Of a stretch of DNA of 64,000 nt, positions 45,092 to 53,154 are shown in pieces. Origin of the DNA: Phenylobacterium soli (GTDB lineage: Bacteria; Pseudomonadota; Alphaproteobacteria; Caulobacterales; Caulobacteraceae). A model generated the notes under the pieces. It was not told where the DNA came from. It saw only the letters and a program-made list of their open reading frames with translations, and did not search any database. The translations under genes were made by a program, and so were the position numbers. Location of the stretch: assembly GCF_003254475.1 (NCBI RefSeq), contig NZ_QFYQ01000001.1, positions 3,100,001-3,164,000 of the forward strand. Reading direction: 5' to 3'. Positions within the stretch are counted from its first letter, which is position 1, and every line of letters starts with the position of its first letter.

Positions 45092-45772
45092 ATGCGCAGG
45101 CGTTCGCCCTCGCTCGCCGCCGCGGCGTTCCTCGCGCTGGCGGCTGCACCCGCATTCGCGGGCACCTCTGCCCTGCCCCCACCCGACGCCATCGCGCGGG
45201 TCTCGCCGGGCGCCACCGAGTATCGCATCGGTCCGCAGGACATGCTCGACGTCAACGTCTCGCAGCTGCCAGACCTGACGAAGACCGTGCAGGTCGATCC
45301 CAGCGGCAAGATCCTGATGCCGCTGATCGGTCAGATGCAAGCCGGCGGCCGCACCCCGGCGCAGCTGTCCAACGACATCGCCGCGGAGCTGAAGAAGAAG
45401 TACATGAAGGACCCGATCGTCGTGGTCTCCGTGAAGGAGGCGAACGGCGAGAAGGTGACCGTCGACGGCGCGGTCTCCAAGCCGGGCGTCTACGCCCTGG
45501 CCGGTCCCACCACCCTTCTGCAGGCGGTCGCCCTGGCCTCGGGGCCCGATCCCAAGCTCGCCAACCCCAAGCGGGTGGCGATCTTCCGCACGGTCGGCGG
45601 CCAGCGCGTCAACGCCATCTACGACCTGACGCAGATCCGGAGCGGTCACGCCGAGGATCCGGCGGTCTACGGCAACGACATCGTCGTGGTCGACACCTCC
45701 GGCGCCAAGTCCTTCATGCAGAACTTCCAGGGCGGCTTCGGTCTGCTCGGGATGCTGATCCGTCCCTGGTGA
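45092..45772 (+). CDS. Polysaccharide export protein (OPX, ExoF-like)
   Basis: This 226-residue outer-membrane polysaccharide exporter family protein has a cleavable signal peptide (RRRSPSLAAAAFLALAAAPA, cleavage after AFA). The Poly_export domain carries YRIGPQDMLDVNVSQLPDLT, and a SLBB domain carries VTVDGAVSKPGVYALAG. It lacks the lipobox and long C-terminal helix of Wza, so it is the short ExoF type that may work with the ExoP-like partner. The ATG at 45092 has GGAGAG upstream. The ExoP-like gene follows after an unusually long, structured 258-bp leader. Confidence 0.93.
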   Translation: MRRRSPSLAAAAFLALAAAPAFAGTSALPPPDAIARVSPGATEYRIGPQDMLDVNVSQLPDLTKTVQVDPSGKILMPLIGQMQAGGRTPAQLSNDIAAELKKKYMKDPIVVVSVKEANGEKVTVDGAVSKPGVYALAGPTTLLQAVALASGPDPKLANPKRVAIFRTVGGQRVNAIYDLTQIRSGHAEDPAVYGNDIVVVDTSGAKSFMQNFQGGFGLLGMLIRPW

Positions 45773-45790
45773 GCCGGGAATCCACCTCGT

Positions 45791-45860
45791 GACCTTCGGT
45801 CGAACCCCGATGCGCTTGCTGGAGCGCTTTCCGACGGAACCGGCCGAAGGCGTCGGGGTT
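45791..45860 (+). promoter_or_regulatory. Structured leader upstream of the ExoP-like gene
   Basis: Three arm pairs overlap. CCTTCGGTCG (45793-45802) pairs with CGGCCGAAGG (45841-45850), 10 bp with one G-U. AACCCCGA (45803-45810) pairs perfectly with TCGGGGTT (45853-45860). CCGACG (45831-45836) pairs with CGTCGG (45851-45856). A short hairpin GCGCT/AGCGC (45812-45827) lies inside. The second and third pairings share 45853-45856 and exclude each other; the first and second cross each other. A T-rich run (TTTTCTT) follows at about 45876-45882. Confidence 0.5.
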
Positions 45861-46030
45861 ATTGGCCACGCTAGCTTTTCTTCCGAACCGGGTGGGGTCC
45901 CGCAAGGCCCACAAGCGTCCGGGATCGCGCAGCCGTCGCGAGGCGGCATCGGAGTTGCGCCATTCCGACCGGAGCTCGAACGCCACCGGCGCTCCCGCCC
46001 TGCCAGATGGTCTGTGAACGCAGGTTGCCC

Positions 46031-48244
46031 ATGAACAGTTTGATCACGCTCTCGCATGAGCTGCCCGCCCATCCTGGGCAGGCCTTTCGGCCGATCGAGC
46101 CTGAGCGCATGCATCTGCGCCAGCTGTTCGGCATCCTCCTCCAGCGTGCGCGCCTGGGCCTCGGCGTCGCCGCCGCAGTGTTCCTGGTGGTGCTCGCCGC
46201 CTTCGCGCTGAAGACGCCGACCTACAGCGCCACCGGCTCGGTGGTGATCGATCCCAAGGGCGTCAACATGGCCCGTCCCGAGCAGCCGCAGACCTATGGC
46301 GCGCCGCCGGACACCAGCGCCGTGGACACCCAGGTGGAGATCCTCCGCTCGGAGGCGCTCGCCGAGCGCGTCGTCCGCCGGCTCAAGCTCTACAACGACC
46401 CCGAGTTCAACGCCTCGCAGGCGCCGGGCCTGTTCGGCCTGATCCCGGCCAAGCCGCCGATCGCCAATCCCTCGCCGCGGCTGGTCTCGCGCGTCGCCAA
46501 CAGCCTTCTCGGCCACGTCTGGATCCGCCGTGCGGGCCTGACGTACGTCGTCTACGTGGGCGTCTCCTCGACCTCGCCCCAGAAGTCGGCGGCGATCACC
46601 AACGCCTACATGGACGAGTACCTGAAGAAGCAGCTCGACGATAAGATCGCCCTGGTCTCCAAGGCCAACGGCGAGCTCGGCGCGAGCCTCGAGAAGATGC
46701 GCCAGGACGCCGAAGTCGCCGTGGCGCGGGTGCAGGAATACAAGAACGCCCACGGCCTGCTGTCGTCCGAAGGCGCGACCATGGCCGAGCAGGAAGTCTC
46801 GACCCTCAACACCCAGATCGCCCAGGCCAAGGCCGACGCCGCCGAGAAGCAGGCGCGCCTGGCCGCGGCCCAGGCCCAGCTGCGCAACGGCTCGGGCGGG
46901 GCGGACGTCGGCGCCGCGCTCGGCTCCGACACCATCAAGGAACTGCGCAAGCAGGAGGCCGAGCTCTCCGTGAAGCTCGCCCAGCTGAAGACCGACTTCA
47001 CCGACCAGTACCCGGAAGTGAAGCGCACCTCCGCCCAGCTGCATGACGTCCGCGCCGAGATCCAGCAGGAGATCAACCGGATCATGTCGAACCTGCGCGC
47101 CGAAGCGCAGGCGGCCGCCGGGCGCGAGTCCTCGCTGCTCGCCAGCCGCGGCGTCGCCGCGGGCGGCATCGCCAGCAACAACCAGGCCTCGATCGGCCTC
47201 GTCGGCCTGCAGCAGAAGGCCGACGCGGCGAAGGCGATCTACGAAGCCTATCTGAACCGCGCCAAGCAGGTGGCCGCCGAAGGCAGCCTCCAGCAGGCGG
47301 ACGCCTCGGTGAACTCGCCGGCCGCGGTGCCGACCTCGCCGTCCTCGCCGAACATGCGGCTGGGCGCGGCCATCGCCCTGCTCGCCGCGCTCATCTCGGC
47401 CGGCGCCGCGGTGATCATGGCCGAGTTCTGGGACAAGCACCTGCGCAGCCGCATCGACGTGGAGCGCGAGCTCGGCGTGCCGTTCGCCGGCGTGCTGCCC
47501 GACTTCCGCTCGGTGAAGCCGAAGAACCTGCGCGGCCCCGACGCGGCGCCCCAGGAATACCTGGTCAGCCACCCGTTCTCGGGCTTCGCGGAAGCCTTCC
47601 GCAACCTGCGCGCCTTCCTGATGGTCTCGGCCCGCGGCGACGACGCCAAGCTGATCGCCGTCACCTCGGCCGTGCCGCGCGAGGGCAAGAGCCTGACCTC
47701 CTTCTGCCTGGCGCGCACTCTCGCCCTCGGCGGCGCCCGGGTCTGCCTGGTTGACTGCGACCTGCGCCAGCGGGGCGTGACCAAGCTGATCGGGCCGCGT
47801 GAAGTGGGCCTGGTGGAGGTCGTGCAGGACAAGGTCCCGCTCTCGGAGGCCCTGGTCCACGACGACAAGTCCAACTGCTTCGTCCTGCCGGCGGCGGGCA
47901 AGTCGATCCCCTACGACCTGTTCTCCAACCCGGACACCGACGACGTGCTGCGCGAGCTGTCCAACCAGTTCGACTATGTGATCCTCGACGCGCCGCCGAT
48001 CCTCGGCGTGGCCGACGCCCGGATCCTGGCCGGCAAGGCCGACCGCGTCCTCTACCTCGTCCAGTGGAACAAGACCCCGCTGCGCGCCGCGCAGTCGGCG
48101 GTGGACATCCTGCACGAGTGCGGAGCCAACGTGGCCGGCGCCCTGCTGACCAAGGTCAACGTCAAGGGCCAGGCCCGCTACGGCTACGGCGACTCCAGCG
48201 ACTACTACGGCTACTTCAAGAACTACTACATCGCCGCCGCCTGA
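46031..48244 (+). CDS. Chain-length regulator / BY-kinase fusion (Wzz-Wzc, ExoP-like)
   Basis: This 737-residue inner membrane protein controls polymer length and export. The N-terminal Wzz domain is bounded by membrane helices at about residues 40-60 and 440-465, with a coiled periplasmic stalk at about 205-405. The cytoplasmic tyrosine-autokinase domain has Walker A VPREGKSLTSF, Walker A' VCLVDCDLRQRG and Walker B YVILDAPPILG. The C-terminal tail is tyrosine-rich (RYGYGDSSDYYGYFKNYY, seven Tyr), the expected autophosphorylation cluster. ATG 46031 is chosen; the preceding 258 bp contain a structured leader. It works with the ExoF-like and ExoQ-like proteins. Confidence 0.95.
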   Translation: MNSLITLSHELPAHPGQAFRPIEPERMHLRQLFGILLQRARLGLGVAAAVFLVVLAAFALKTPTYSATGSVVIDPKGVNMARPEQPQTYGAPPDTSAVDTQVEILRSEALAERVVRRLKLYNDPEFNASQAPGLFGLIPAKPPIANPSPRLVSRVANSLLGHVWIRRAGLTYVVYVGVSSTSPQKSAAITNAYMDEYLKKQLDDKIALVSKANGELGASLEKMRQDAEVAVARVQEYKNAHGLLSSEGATMAEQEVSTLNTQIAQAKADAAEKQARLAAAQAQLRNGSGGADVGAALGSDTIKELRKQEAELSVKLAQLKTDFTDQYPEVKRTSAQLHDVRAEIQQEINRIMSNLRAEAQAAAGRESSLLASRGVAAGGIASNNQASIGLVGLQQKADAAKAIYEAYLNRAKQVAAEGSLQQADASVNSPAAVPTSPSSPNMRLGAAIALLAALISAGAAVIMAEFWDKHLRSRIDVERELGVPFAGVLPDFRSVKPKNLRGPDAAPQEYLVSHPFSGFAEAFRNLRAFLMVSARGDDAKLIAVTSAVPREGKSLTSFCLARTLALGGARVCLVDCDLRQRGVTKLIGPREVGLVEVVQDKVPLSEALVHDDKSNCFVLPAAGKSIPYDLFSNPDTDDVLRELSNQFDYVILDAPPILGVADARILAGKADRVLYLVQWNKTPLRAAQSAVDILHECGANVAGALLTKVNVKGQARYGYGDSSDYYGYFKNYYIAAA

Positions 48245-48252
48245 GGCCGCCG

Positions 48253-49131
48253 ATGAACGTTCGTGGCATCCGAGCCGGAAAGGGCGGCGGCGCTGTCGCC
48301 GCCCTTGTCCTGGCGCTGGCGCTCGGCGCCTGCCTGCGCGGCCCGTCCGAGGCTTCGGCGGCCCCGGGCCCGCTCAAGACCTCGCCGGACGGCCGGCCGC
48401 TGGCCCTGACCTTCGACGACGAGTTCAACAGCTTCCGCCGCTTCCCGGGACCGGGCGGCGTCTGGCGCACGACCTTCAAGGACGGCCGCGCCGGCGACGA
48501 GTTCGAGCTGCGCACCCTGAAGGGCAACAAGGAGGTCCAGCTCTATGTGGACCCCGAGTTCCAGCGCCTCGGCCTGAACCCCTTCCGCGTCGCCAATGGC
48601 ATGCTGGAGATCGCCGCGACGCCGGCCCCGGCCGGCGCGGCCGCGGGCCTGCGCGGCTATCGCTACGTCTCGGGCCTGATCAGCACACAGCCGGCCTTCG
48701 CCCAGACCTATGGCTACTTCGAGATGCGGGCCAAGCTGCCGCGCGGCAAGGGCGTGTGGCCGGCCTTCTGGCTGCTGCCGGCGGACCTCTCCTGGCCGCC
48801 AGAAGTCGACATCATGGAGAGCGTCGGCGACCCGTCGAAGTACTACGTCACCTATCACTCGGCGGCAGCCAAGGACTCCGGCACCGAGGTCCCGATCTCG
48901 CCCGACACGTTCCACACCTTCGCCGTGAGCTGGGACTCCAAGGACGTGGCCTGGTTCGTCGACGGCCGCGAGGTCAAGCGCCTGCCGACCCCGGCCGACA
49001 TGCACAAGCCGATGTTCATGGTCGCCAACGTCGCCCTCGGCGGCGACTGGGCCGGCTATCCCGACGCCACGACACCGTTCCCCGCCAAGCTCACCATCGA
49101 CTACATCCGAGCATACAGGTTCGCCCGATGA
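48253..49131 (+). CDS. GH16 glycanase lipoprotein (ExoK-like)
   Basis: This 292-residue GH16 hydrolase has a lipoprotein signal peptide with lipobox LGAC near residue 30, so it is probably anchored in a membrane. The jelly-roll carries YGYFEMRAKLPRGKGVWPAF and catalytic EVDIME (Glu184, Asp186, Glu189). The family cleaves beta-1,3/1,4 glucans; in rhizobia ExoK trims the acidic exopolysaccharide. It lies 8 bp after the ExoP-like gene and overlaps the polymerase gene by 4 bp, so it is co-transcribed with the export machinery. It likely processes the polymer made here. Confidence 0.92.
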   Translation: MNVRGIRAGKGGGAVAALVLALALGACLRGPSEASAAPGPLKTSPDGRPLALTFDDEFNSFRRFPGPGGVWRTTFKDGRAGDEFELRTLKGNKEVQLYVDPEFQRLGLNPFRVANGMLEIAATPAPAGAAAGLRGYRYVSGLISTQPAFAQTYGYFEMRAKLPRGKGVWPAFWLLPADLSWPPEVDIMESVGDPSKYYVTYHSAAAKDSGTEVPISPDTFHTFAVSWDSKDVAWFVDGREVKRLPTPADMHKPMFMVANVALGGDWAGYPDATTPFPAKLTIDYIRAYRFAR

Positions 49132-50642
49132 CCTCCGCCTGGGACGCCCGACCTGGAAGCCCGCAAGGCGGCTCGCCCCGCATCCGCCGGATCCGCGGCG
49201 GCGGCGAGAGCGAACCGCCGCCCCGTCCCCACGCGCGCCCCGGGCCGCGCGTCGTGCCGGTCGAGCTGGTGGAAGTGCGGCCGCACCGCGCCGAGGGGCT
49301 GCCGCTCGGCCGAACCGGCCTGGACGTGGACGGCCTGTTCGCCTTCGTCCTCTTCCTGCCCATGCTGTTCCTCGGTCAGCTCACGACCATGGGCGCCGCC
49401 ATGATCGCGGCGCTCACGCCCCTCTATCTCTTCGTCCGCCGCGACCGGCTGCTCGACGTGATGCTGCCGCGCAGCTTCATGTTCCTCGTCCCGGCCTTCG
49501 CGATCTTCTCGGTGACCTGGTCGCAGGCCCCCGGCGAGAGCCTGAAGTACGCCGTCGAGCTGGCCATCACAGTGACCGCCGGCCTGCTGCTCTCCTCTGC
49601 CCGAAGCCAGGAGGCGGTGCTGCGCGGCATCGCCCTCGCCTTCCTGACCTATGTGGTCGCCTCGCTCTTTTTCGGCGGCTACGTCGGCGTCGGCGTCGGC
49701 ATGGGCGGCGAGGCCTTCTCCGGCCTCACCGAGAGCAAGAACCTGCTGGCCGACATCGCCTCGACCGGCCTCGTGGTCTCGGCCGTGGTGTCGCTCATGG
49801 CGCTGCAGGGCCGACGGTGGCTGTGGGTGCTGATCGGCGGCCTGGCCATGGCGCTCGACCTCTATTGCGTAGTCGCCGCCCGCAGCGCCGGCGCCCTCCT
49901 GGGCCTCGGCATGGCGATCATGGGGCTCGCCGCCCTGACGCCGCTCGTCTACGCCGGCAAGGTCGTCCGCGCCTGGGCCACCTCGGCCGTCGGCCTCTGC
50001 CTGATCGCCATCGGCATCGGCTATTCGACGCTCGCCCAGGCGATGATCAACCTCGGGGCCAGCATCTTCGATAAGGACCCGACCCTCACCGGCCGCACTT
50101 ATCTCTGGTACCGCGCCGGCGACCTGATCGCCGAGAAGCCGATGCTGGGCCGCGGCTTCTACGCCTTCTGGCTGCAGGGCAACATTGACGCCGAGGGCCT
50201 GTGGCGCTTCTTCGGGATCGACGGCCGCGGCGGCTTCACCTTCCACAACACCTATGTGGAGATCCTGGTGATGCTCGGCTGGGCGGGCCTGATCCTCATC
50301 GCCCTGACGGTTCTCACCGGCGTCGCCTTCCTGATCCGCCGCTTCGTCGTGAAACCGAACCTGCAGCTCGTCTTCTGGATCGCGATCCTGCTCTACGAGC
50401 TCGCCCGCACCCCCATCGAGACCATCGGCGTGGCGCCGTTCTACTTCTCGACCGTCCTGGTGTTCGGCGCCATGGGCGCAGCGTTCGACCGGGCCCGCGC
50501 GCCGCGCGGTTCGGCGGCCGCGGCGGTACAGGCCGCCCCCGCCCAGCCCTGGGCGGTGGAGAGCTTCCCGGGCGGCTGGGCGCACCAGCGGCCGCCGCAC
50601 GTCGGGCTGCGCCTGGTGAAGCCCGCGCGGGACGGCCAGTGA
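49128..50642 (+). CDS. Polysaccharide polymerase/ligase (ExoQ/O-antigen ligase-like)
   Basis: This 504-residue integral membrane protein of the O-antigen ligase/polymerase family has about 10-11 hydrophobic segments from residue 65 to 450. A periplasmic loop near residues 310-385 contains TGRTYLWYRAGDLIAEKPML and FTFHNTYVEILVMLG, a familiar Wzy/ExoQ pattern. It links oligosaccharide repeat units in the periplasm. The N-terminal 60 residues are proline/arginine-rich and cytoplasmic. Its ATG (49128) overlaps the GH16 stop (ATGA), and the flippase gene overlaps its own stop (GTGA). Confidence 0.92.
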   Translation: MTSAWDARPGSPQGGSPRIRRIRGGGESEPPPRPHARPGPRVVPVELVEVRPHRAEGLPLGRTGLDVDGLFAFVLFLPMLFLGQLTTMGAAMIAALTPLYLFVRRDRLLDVMLPRSFMFLVPAFAIFSVTWSQAPGESLKYAVELAITVTAGLLLSSARSQEAVLRGIALAFLTYVVASLFFGGYVGVGVGMGGEAFSGLTESKNLLADIASTGLVVSAVVSLMALQGRRWLWVLIGGLAMALDLYCVVAARSAGALLGLGMAIMGLAALTPLVYAGKVVRAWATSAVGLCLIAIGIGYSTLAQAMINLGASIFDKDPTLTGRTYLWYRAGDLIAEKPMLGRGFYAFWLQGNIDAEGLWRFFGIDGRGGFTFHNTYVEILVMLGWAGLILIALTVLTGVAFLIRRFVVKPNLQLVFWIAILLYELARTPIETIGVAPFYFSTVLVFGAMGAAFDRARAPRGSAAAAVQAAPAQPWAVESFPGGWAHQRPPHVGLRLVKPARDGQ

Positions 50643-52162
50643 CGCTCGCCAGCGGCGACCCCGCTCCCCTGTCGGCTTCCCCGGCGGCGACCGAGGCCGA
50701 ACCACCCGCTGGCCGTCGCCGCCTCCATCGCACCTCGCTCGGCGCCCTGGCCCTGACCGGCGCCAGCGCCCTGCGCCTCGCCCTGCAGCTCGCCATGCTG
50801 CCGATCCTGGCGCGCCTGGTGGGGCCGGCGGAATACGGCCTCGTGTCCATGGCCATGCCGTTCATCCTGTTCGCCAACGTGCTGTCCGACGGCGGGATGA
50901 GCTTCGCCCTCGGCCGCCGGCAGGAGGTCTCGCGCGAGCTCGAGGCGACCGTGCTCTGGCTGTCGGCCGGCATCGGCCTCGTCATCGCCGTCGCCCTCAG
51001 CCTCACCGCCTGGCCGATCGGCGCGGTCATGCACCAGCCGCGCCTGCCGTGGCTGATCGTGGCGCTGAGCCCGATCCTGGTGATGAACGGCCTGGCCGCC
51101 GCCTCCAACGCCCGGATCATCCGCGAGGGCCGGTTCAGCGTCTTCGCCGGAGGCGACCTGCTCTCCACCCTTACCGGCGCCGCCGTCGCCCTCCTGGCGG
51201 CCCTGCACGGCTACGGCGCCTGGAGCCTGGTGGCCCAGCAACTGGCGCTCTGGGTGGTCAAGCTCGTCTGGGTGATGGCCAACGGCCGCGCCGCGCTGCG
51301 TCCCGCCTGGCGCTTCGACGAGGCGCGCGAGCTTCTGAAGTTCGGGATCCACGCCATCGGCTCGCTGCTCGCCGACTACGTCTCGCGCAACGTCGACAAC
51401 CTGATCGTCGGCGCCATCCTCGGGTCCACCGCGCTCGGCTTCTACGCCATGGCCTATCAGATCGTCCGGATCCCGGACATGCTCATCACCGGCCCGGCCT
51501 ACCTCTACATCTTCAACGCCGTCAGCCGCGCGGCGCACCGGCCGGACCGCCACGCCCTCCCCGCCCTCGCGGTCTCGGCGCTGCGCCTCGCCTCGGCGGC
51601 CTTCGCGCCCCTGTTCTGCGGCCTGGCCCTGACCGCCGACCTCGCCGTGCCCCTGGTGCTCGGCGACAAGTGGCAGGGCGCCATCGCGCCCCTGCGCTGG
51701 CTGTCGGCCGCCGGCTTCTCCTTCTGCGTCTGCGCCCTGATCGGCGCCTTCCTCCTGGCGCTGGGCCGCTCGGCCGTGCAGCTGCGGCTGTCGAGCCTGC
51801 TCGGCGGCGTCACCATCGTGCTCGTGGCGGCCTCCGCGCCGTTCGGGCTCGCCGCCGTCGCCGCGGCCCTGGCCCTCGGCGTCAGCCTGGTGTGCGGGGT
51901 CTACGTCTGGCGTCTGGCAGACACCCTGGAGGCCGAGCGCCGGGAGCTCGTCGTCGCCTTCGCGCCCGCCTTCCTGGGCGTCGTGGCCATGACCGCCGTG
52001 CTGCTCCCCGCGCGCCGCCTGCTGGCGGGGGCGCCGCCGATCGTCGCCCTGGCGGTCATGATCGTCCTTGGTGCGGCGGTCTACGGGGCCGTCCTGCTGG
52101 GGTTCGCGCGGCGGCGGCTCATCGAGGACGGCCGCGCCTTCGCCAAGGTCCAAGCCGGCTAA
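50639..52162 (+). CDS. Lipid-linked oligosaccharide flippase (Wzx/MOP family)
   Basis: This 507-residue polysaccharide transporter of the MOP superfamily has about 12-14 membrane segments. It begins GTG ACG CTC (MTLASGDPAP), sharing GTGA with the polymerase stop. Typical features are LALQLAMLPILARLVGPAEY GL, the FGIHAIGSLLADYVSRNVDN helix and YAMAYQIVRIPDMLITGP. It would move lipid-linked repeat units across the inner membrane for the adjacent polymerase. The stop codon (TAA) lies in a 13-bp tandem repeat, and the convergent GT gene ends 26 bp away. Confidence 0.93.
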   Translation: MTLASGDPAPLSASPAATEAEPPAGRRRLHRTSLGALALTGASALRLALQLAMLPILARLVGPAEYGLVSMAMPFILFANVLSDGGMSFALGRRQEVSRELEATVLWLSAGIGLVIAVALSLTAWPIGAVMHQPRLPWLIVALSPILVMNGLAAASNARIIREGRFSVFAGGDLLSTLTGAAVALLAALHGYGAWSLVAQQLALWVVKLVWVMANGRAALRPAWRFDEARELLKFGIHAIGSLLADYVSRNVDNLIVGAILGSTALGFYAMAYQIVRIPDMLITGPAYLYIFNAVSRAAHRPDRHALPALAVSALRLASAAFAPLFCGLALTADLAVPLVLGDKWQGAIAPLRWLSAAGFSFCVCALIGAFLLALGRSAVQLRLSSLLGGVTIVLVAASAPFGLAAVAAALALGVSLVCGVYVWRLADTLEAERRELVVAFAPAFLGVVAMTAVLLPARRLLAGAPPIVALAVMIVLGAAVYGAVLLGFARRRLIEDGRAFAKVQAG

Positions 52163-52186
52163 TCGGGCCGGCTAATCGGGCCGGCG
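52154..52186 (+). repeat. 13-bp tandem repeat across the flippase stop codon (2.5 copies)
   Basis: GCCGGCTAATCGG occurs at 52154-52166 and 52167-52179, followed by GCCGGCG. The first copy contains the flippase TAA. The array fills the 26-bp gap between two convergent genes. Confidence 0.85.
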
Positions 52187-52188
52187 AG

Positions 52189-53154
52189 CTAGGCGGCCGC
52201 GAGCCGGGTCGCCAGGCGGCGCACGCGCGCCCGCACCGGCAGGGTGAGCAGCGGCCAGACGTCCGGCGCGGCGAGGCCGCGGACGAGGCCGCCCTTCACG
52301 TCGCCGGCCTTCAGCCGCCGGACCACGTCGTCGTAGGTCAGCGCCCGCTCGAGCGACCGGCGGCGGGCCGCCTGGGCGCGCCGCGCCGCGGCGGGCAGGT
52401 TCGGGAAGTCGGCCTCGAAGGTGGCGTCGGCCTCGAGCATGGAGAGCAGGTGCCGGCGATCCATGGCATGGGACACCGAGGCGGGGTGGCGTCGGTAGAA
52501 GTAGAGCGCCGCCGGCTCGGTCCTGAGCTTCAGGCCGCTGGCCATCAGCCGCAGCAAGACGTCGTAGTCCTCGCCGATCCGCAGCCGCTCGTCGTAGCGC
52601 ACGCCGGAGGTCTTCAGCCCGGCGGCGCAGATCAATGGTTTGAGGTAGCCGAGCCCCGGCCGGCGCGCATACATCCGACTCGAGCCGATGACGTCCGCCA
52701 GGTCCAGCCAGCGCGCCTGTTCGAACGGCGCCGCATCGAGGAAGGCCGCGCCGTCGTGCGGCCGGGCGCCGTCGTCGAAGGCCACCAGATTGTCGGCGAC
52801 GATCCCCGCCCCGTCCGCCTCGGCCCGGCGCACCAGGCGCTCAAGCCGGTCGGGGGCCATGAGGTCGTCGGAATCGAAGATCGCCAGATAGCGCCCGCGC
52901 GCGGCGGCGAGCGCGGCGTTGCGGGCCGCGCCCGGGCCGGCGTTGCGCGGCTGGCGCAGGAGGCGCACGCGCGGGTCGGTCCAGGCGGCGCGGGAGACCA
53001 CGCCGGCGCTATCGTCGGTGGAGGCGTCGTCGGCGACGATCAGCTCCCACTCGCGCAGGGTCTGGGCCTGCACGGAGGCGATCGCCTCGGCCAGATGGCG
53101 GGCGCCGTTGAAATTCGCCGTGATGACCGAGACGACCGGGCGTTCGGCCGTCAT
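52189..53154 (-). CDS. Family 2 glycosyltransferase
   Basis: This 321-residue GT-A enzyme has VSVITANFNGARHLAEAIAS, NAGPGAARNAALAAARGRYL, metal-binding FDSDDLMAPDRLE and catalytic RLRIGEDYDVLLRL. It resembles the GT2 at 40562 in the ARRPGLGYLKPLICAAGLKT region, suggesting duplicated genes. The ATG at 53154 overlaps the ExoA-like stop by 4 bp, so the two are translated together. The C-terminal third is helical and basic, probably lying on the membrane. The donor and linkage cannot be inferred. Confidence 0.9.
   Translation of the reverse strand: MTAERPVVSVITANFNGARHLAEAIASVQAQTLREWELIVADDASTDDSAGVVSRAAWTDPRVRLLRQPRNAGPGAARNAALAAARGRYLAIFDSDDLMAPDRLERLVRRAEADGAGIVADNLVAFDDGARPHDGAAFLDAAPFEQARWLDLADVIGSSRMYARRPGLGYLKPLICAAGLKTSGVRYDERLRIGEDYDVLLRLMASGLKLRTEPAALYFYRRHPASVSHAMDRRHLLSMLEADATFEADFPNLPAAARRAQAARRRSLERALTYDDVVRRLKAGDVKGGLVRGLAAPDVWPLLTLPVRARVRRLATRLAAA

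Noticed and set aside
45861..45882. Possible sigma54 promoter in the ExoP-like leader (TGGCCACG...GC)
   Set aside because: The GG to GC spacing is 8 instead of the required 10 bases, and no enhancer-binding gene is close.
45017..48115. Minus-strand open frame of more than 1000 codons opposite the ExoF/ExoP-like genes
   Set aside because: The composition is His/Gly/Arg/Asp-rich with no recognisable domain; codon usage and known families favour the plus strand.
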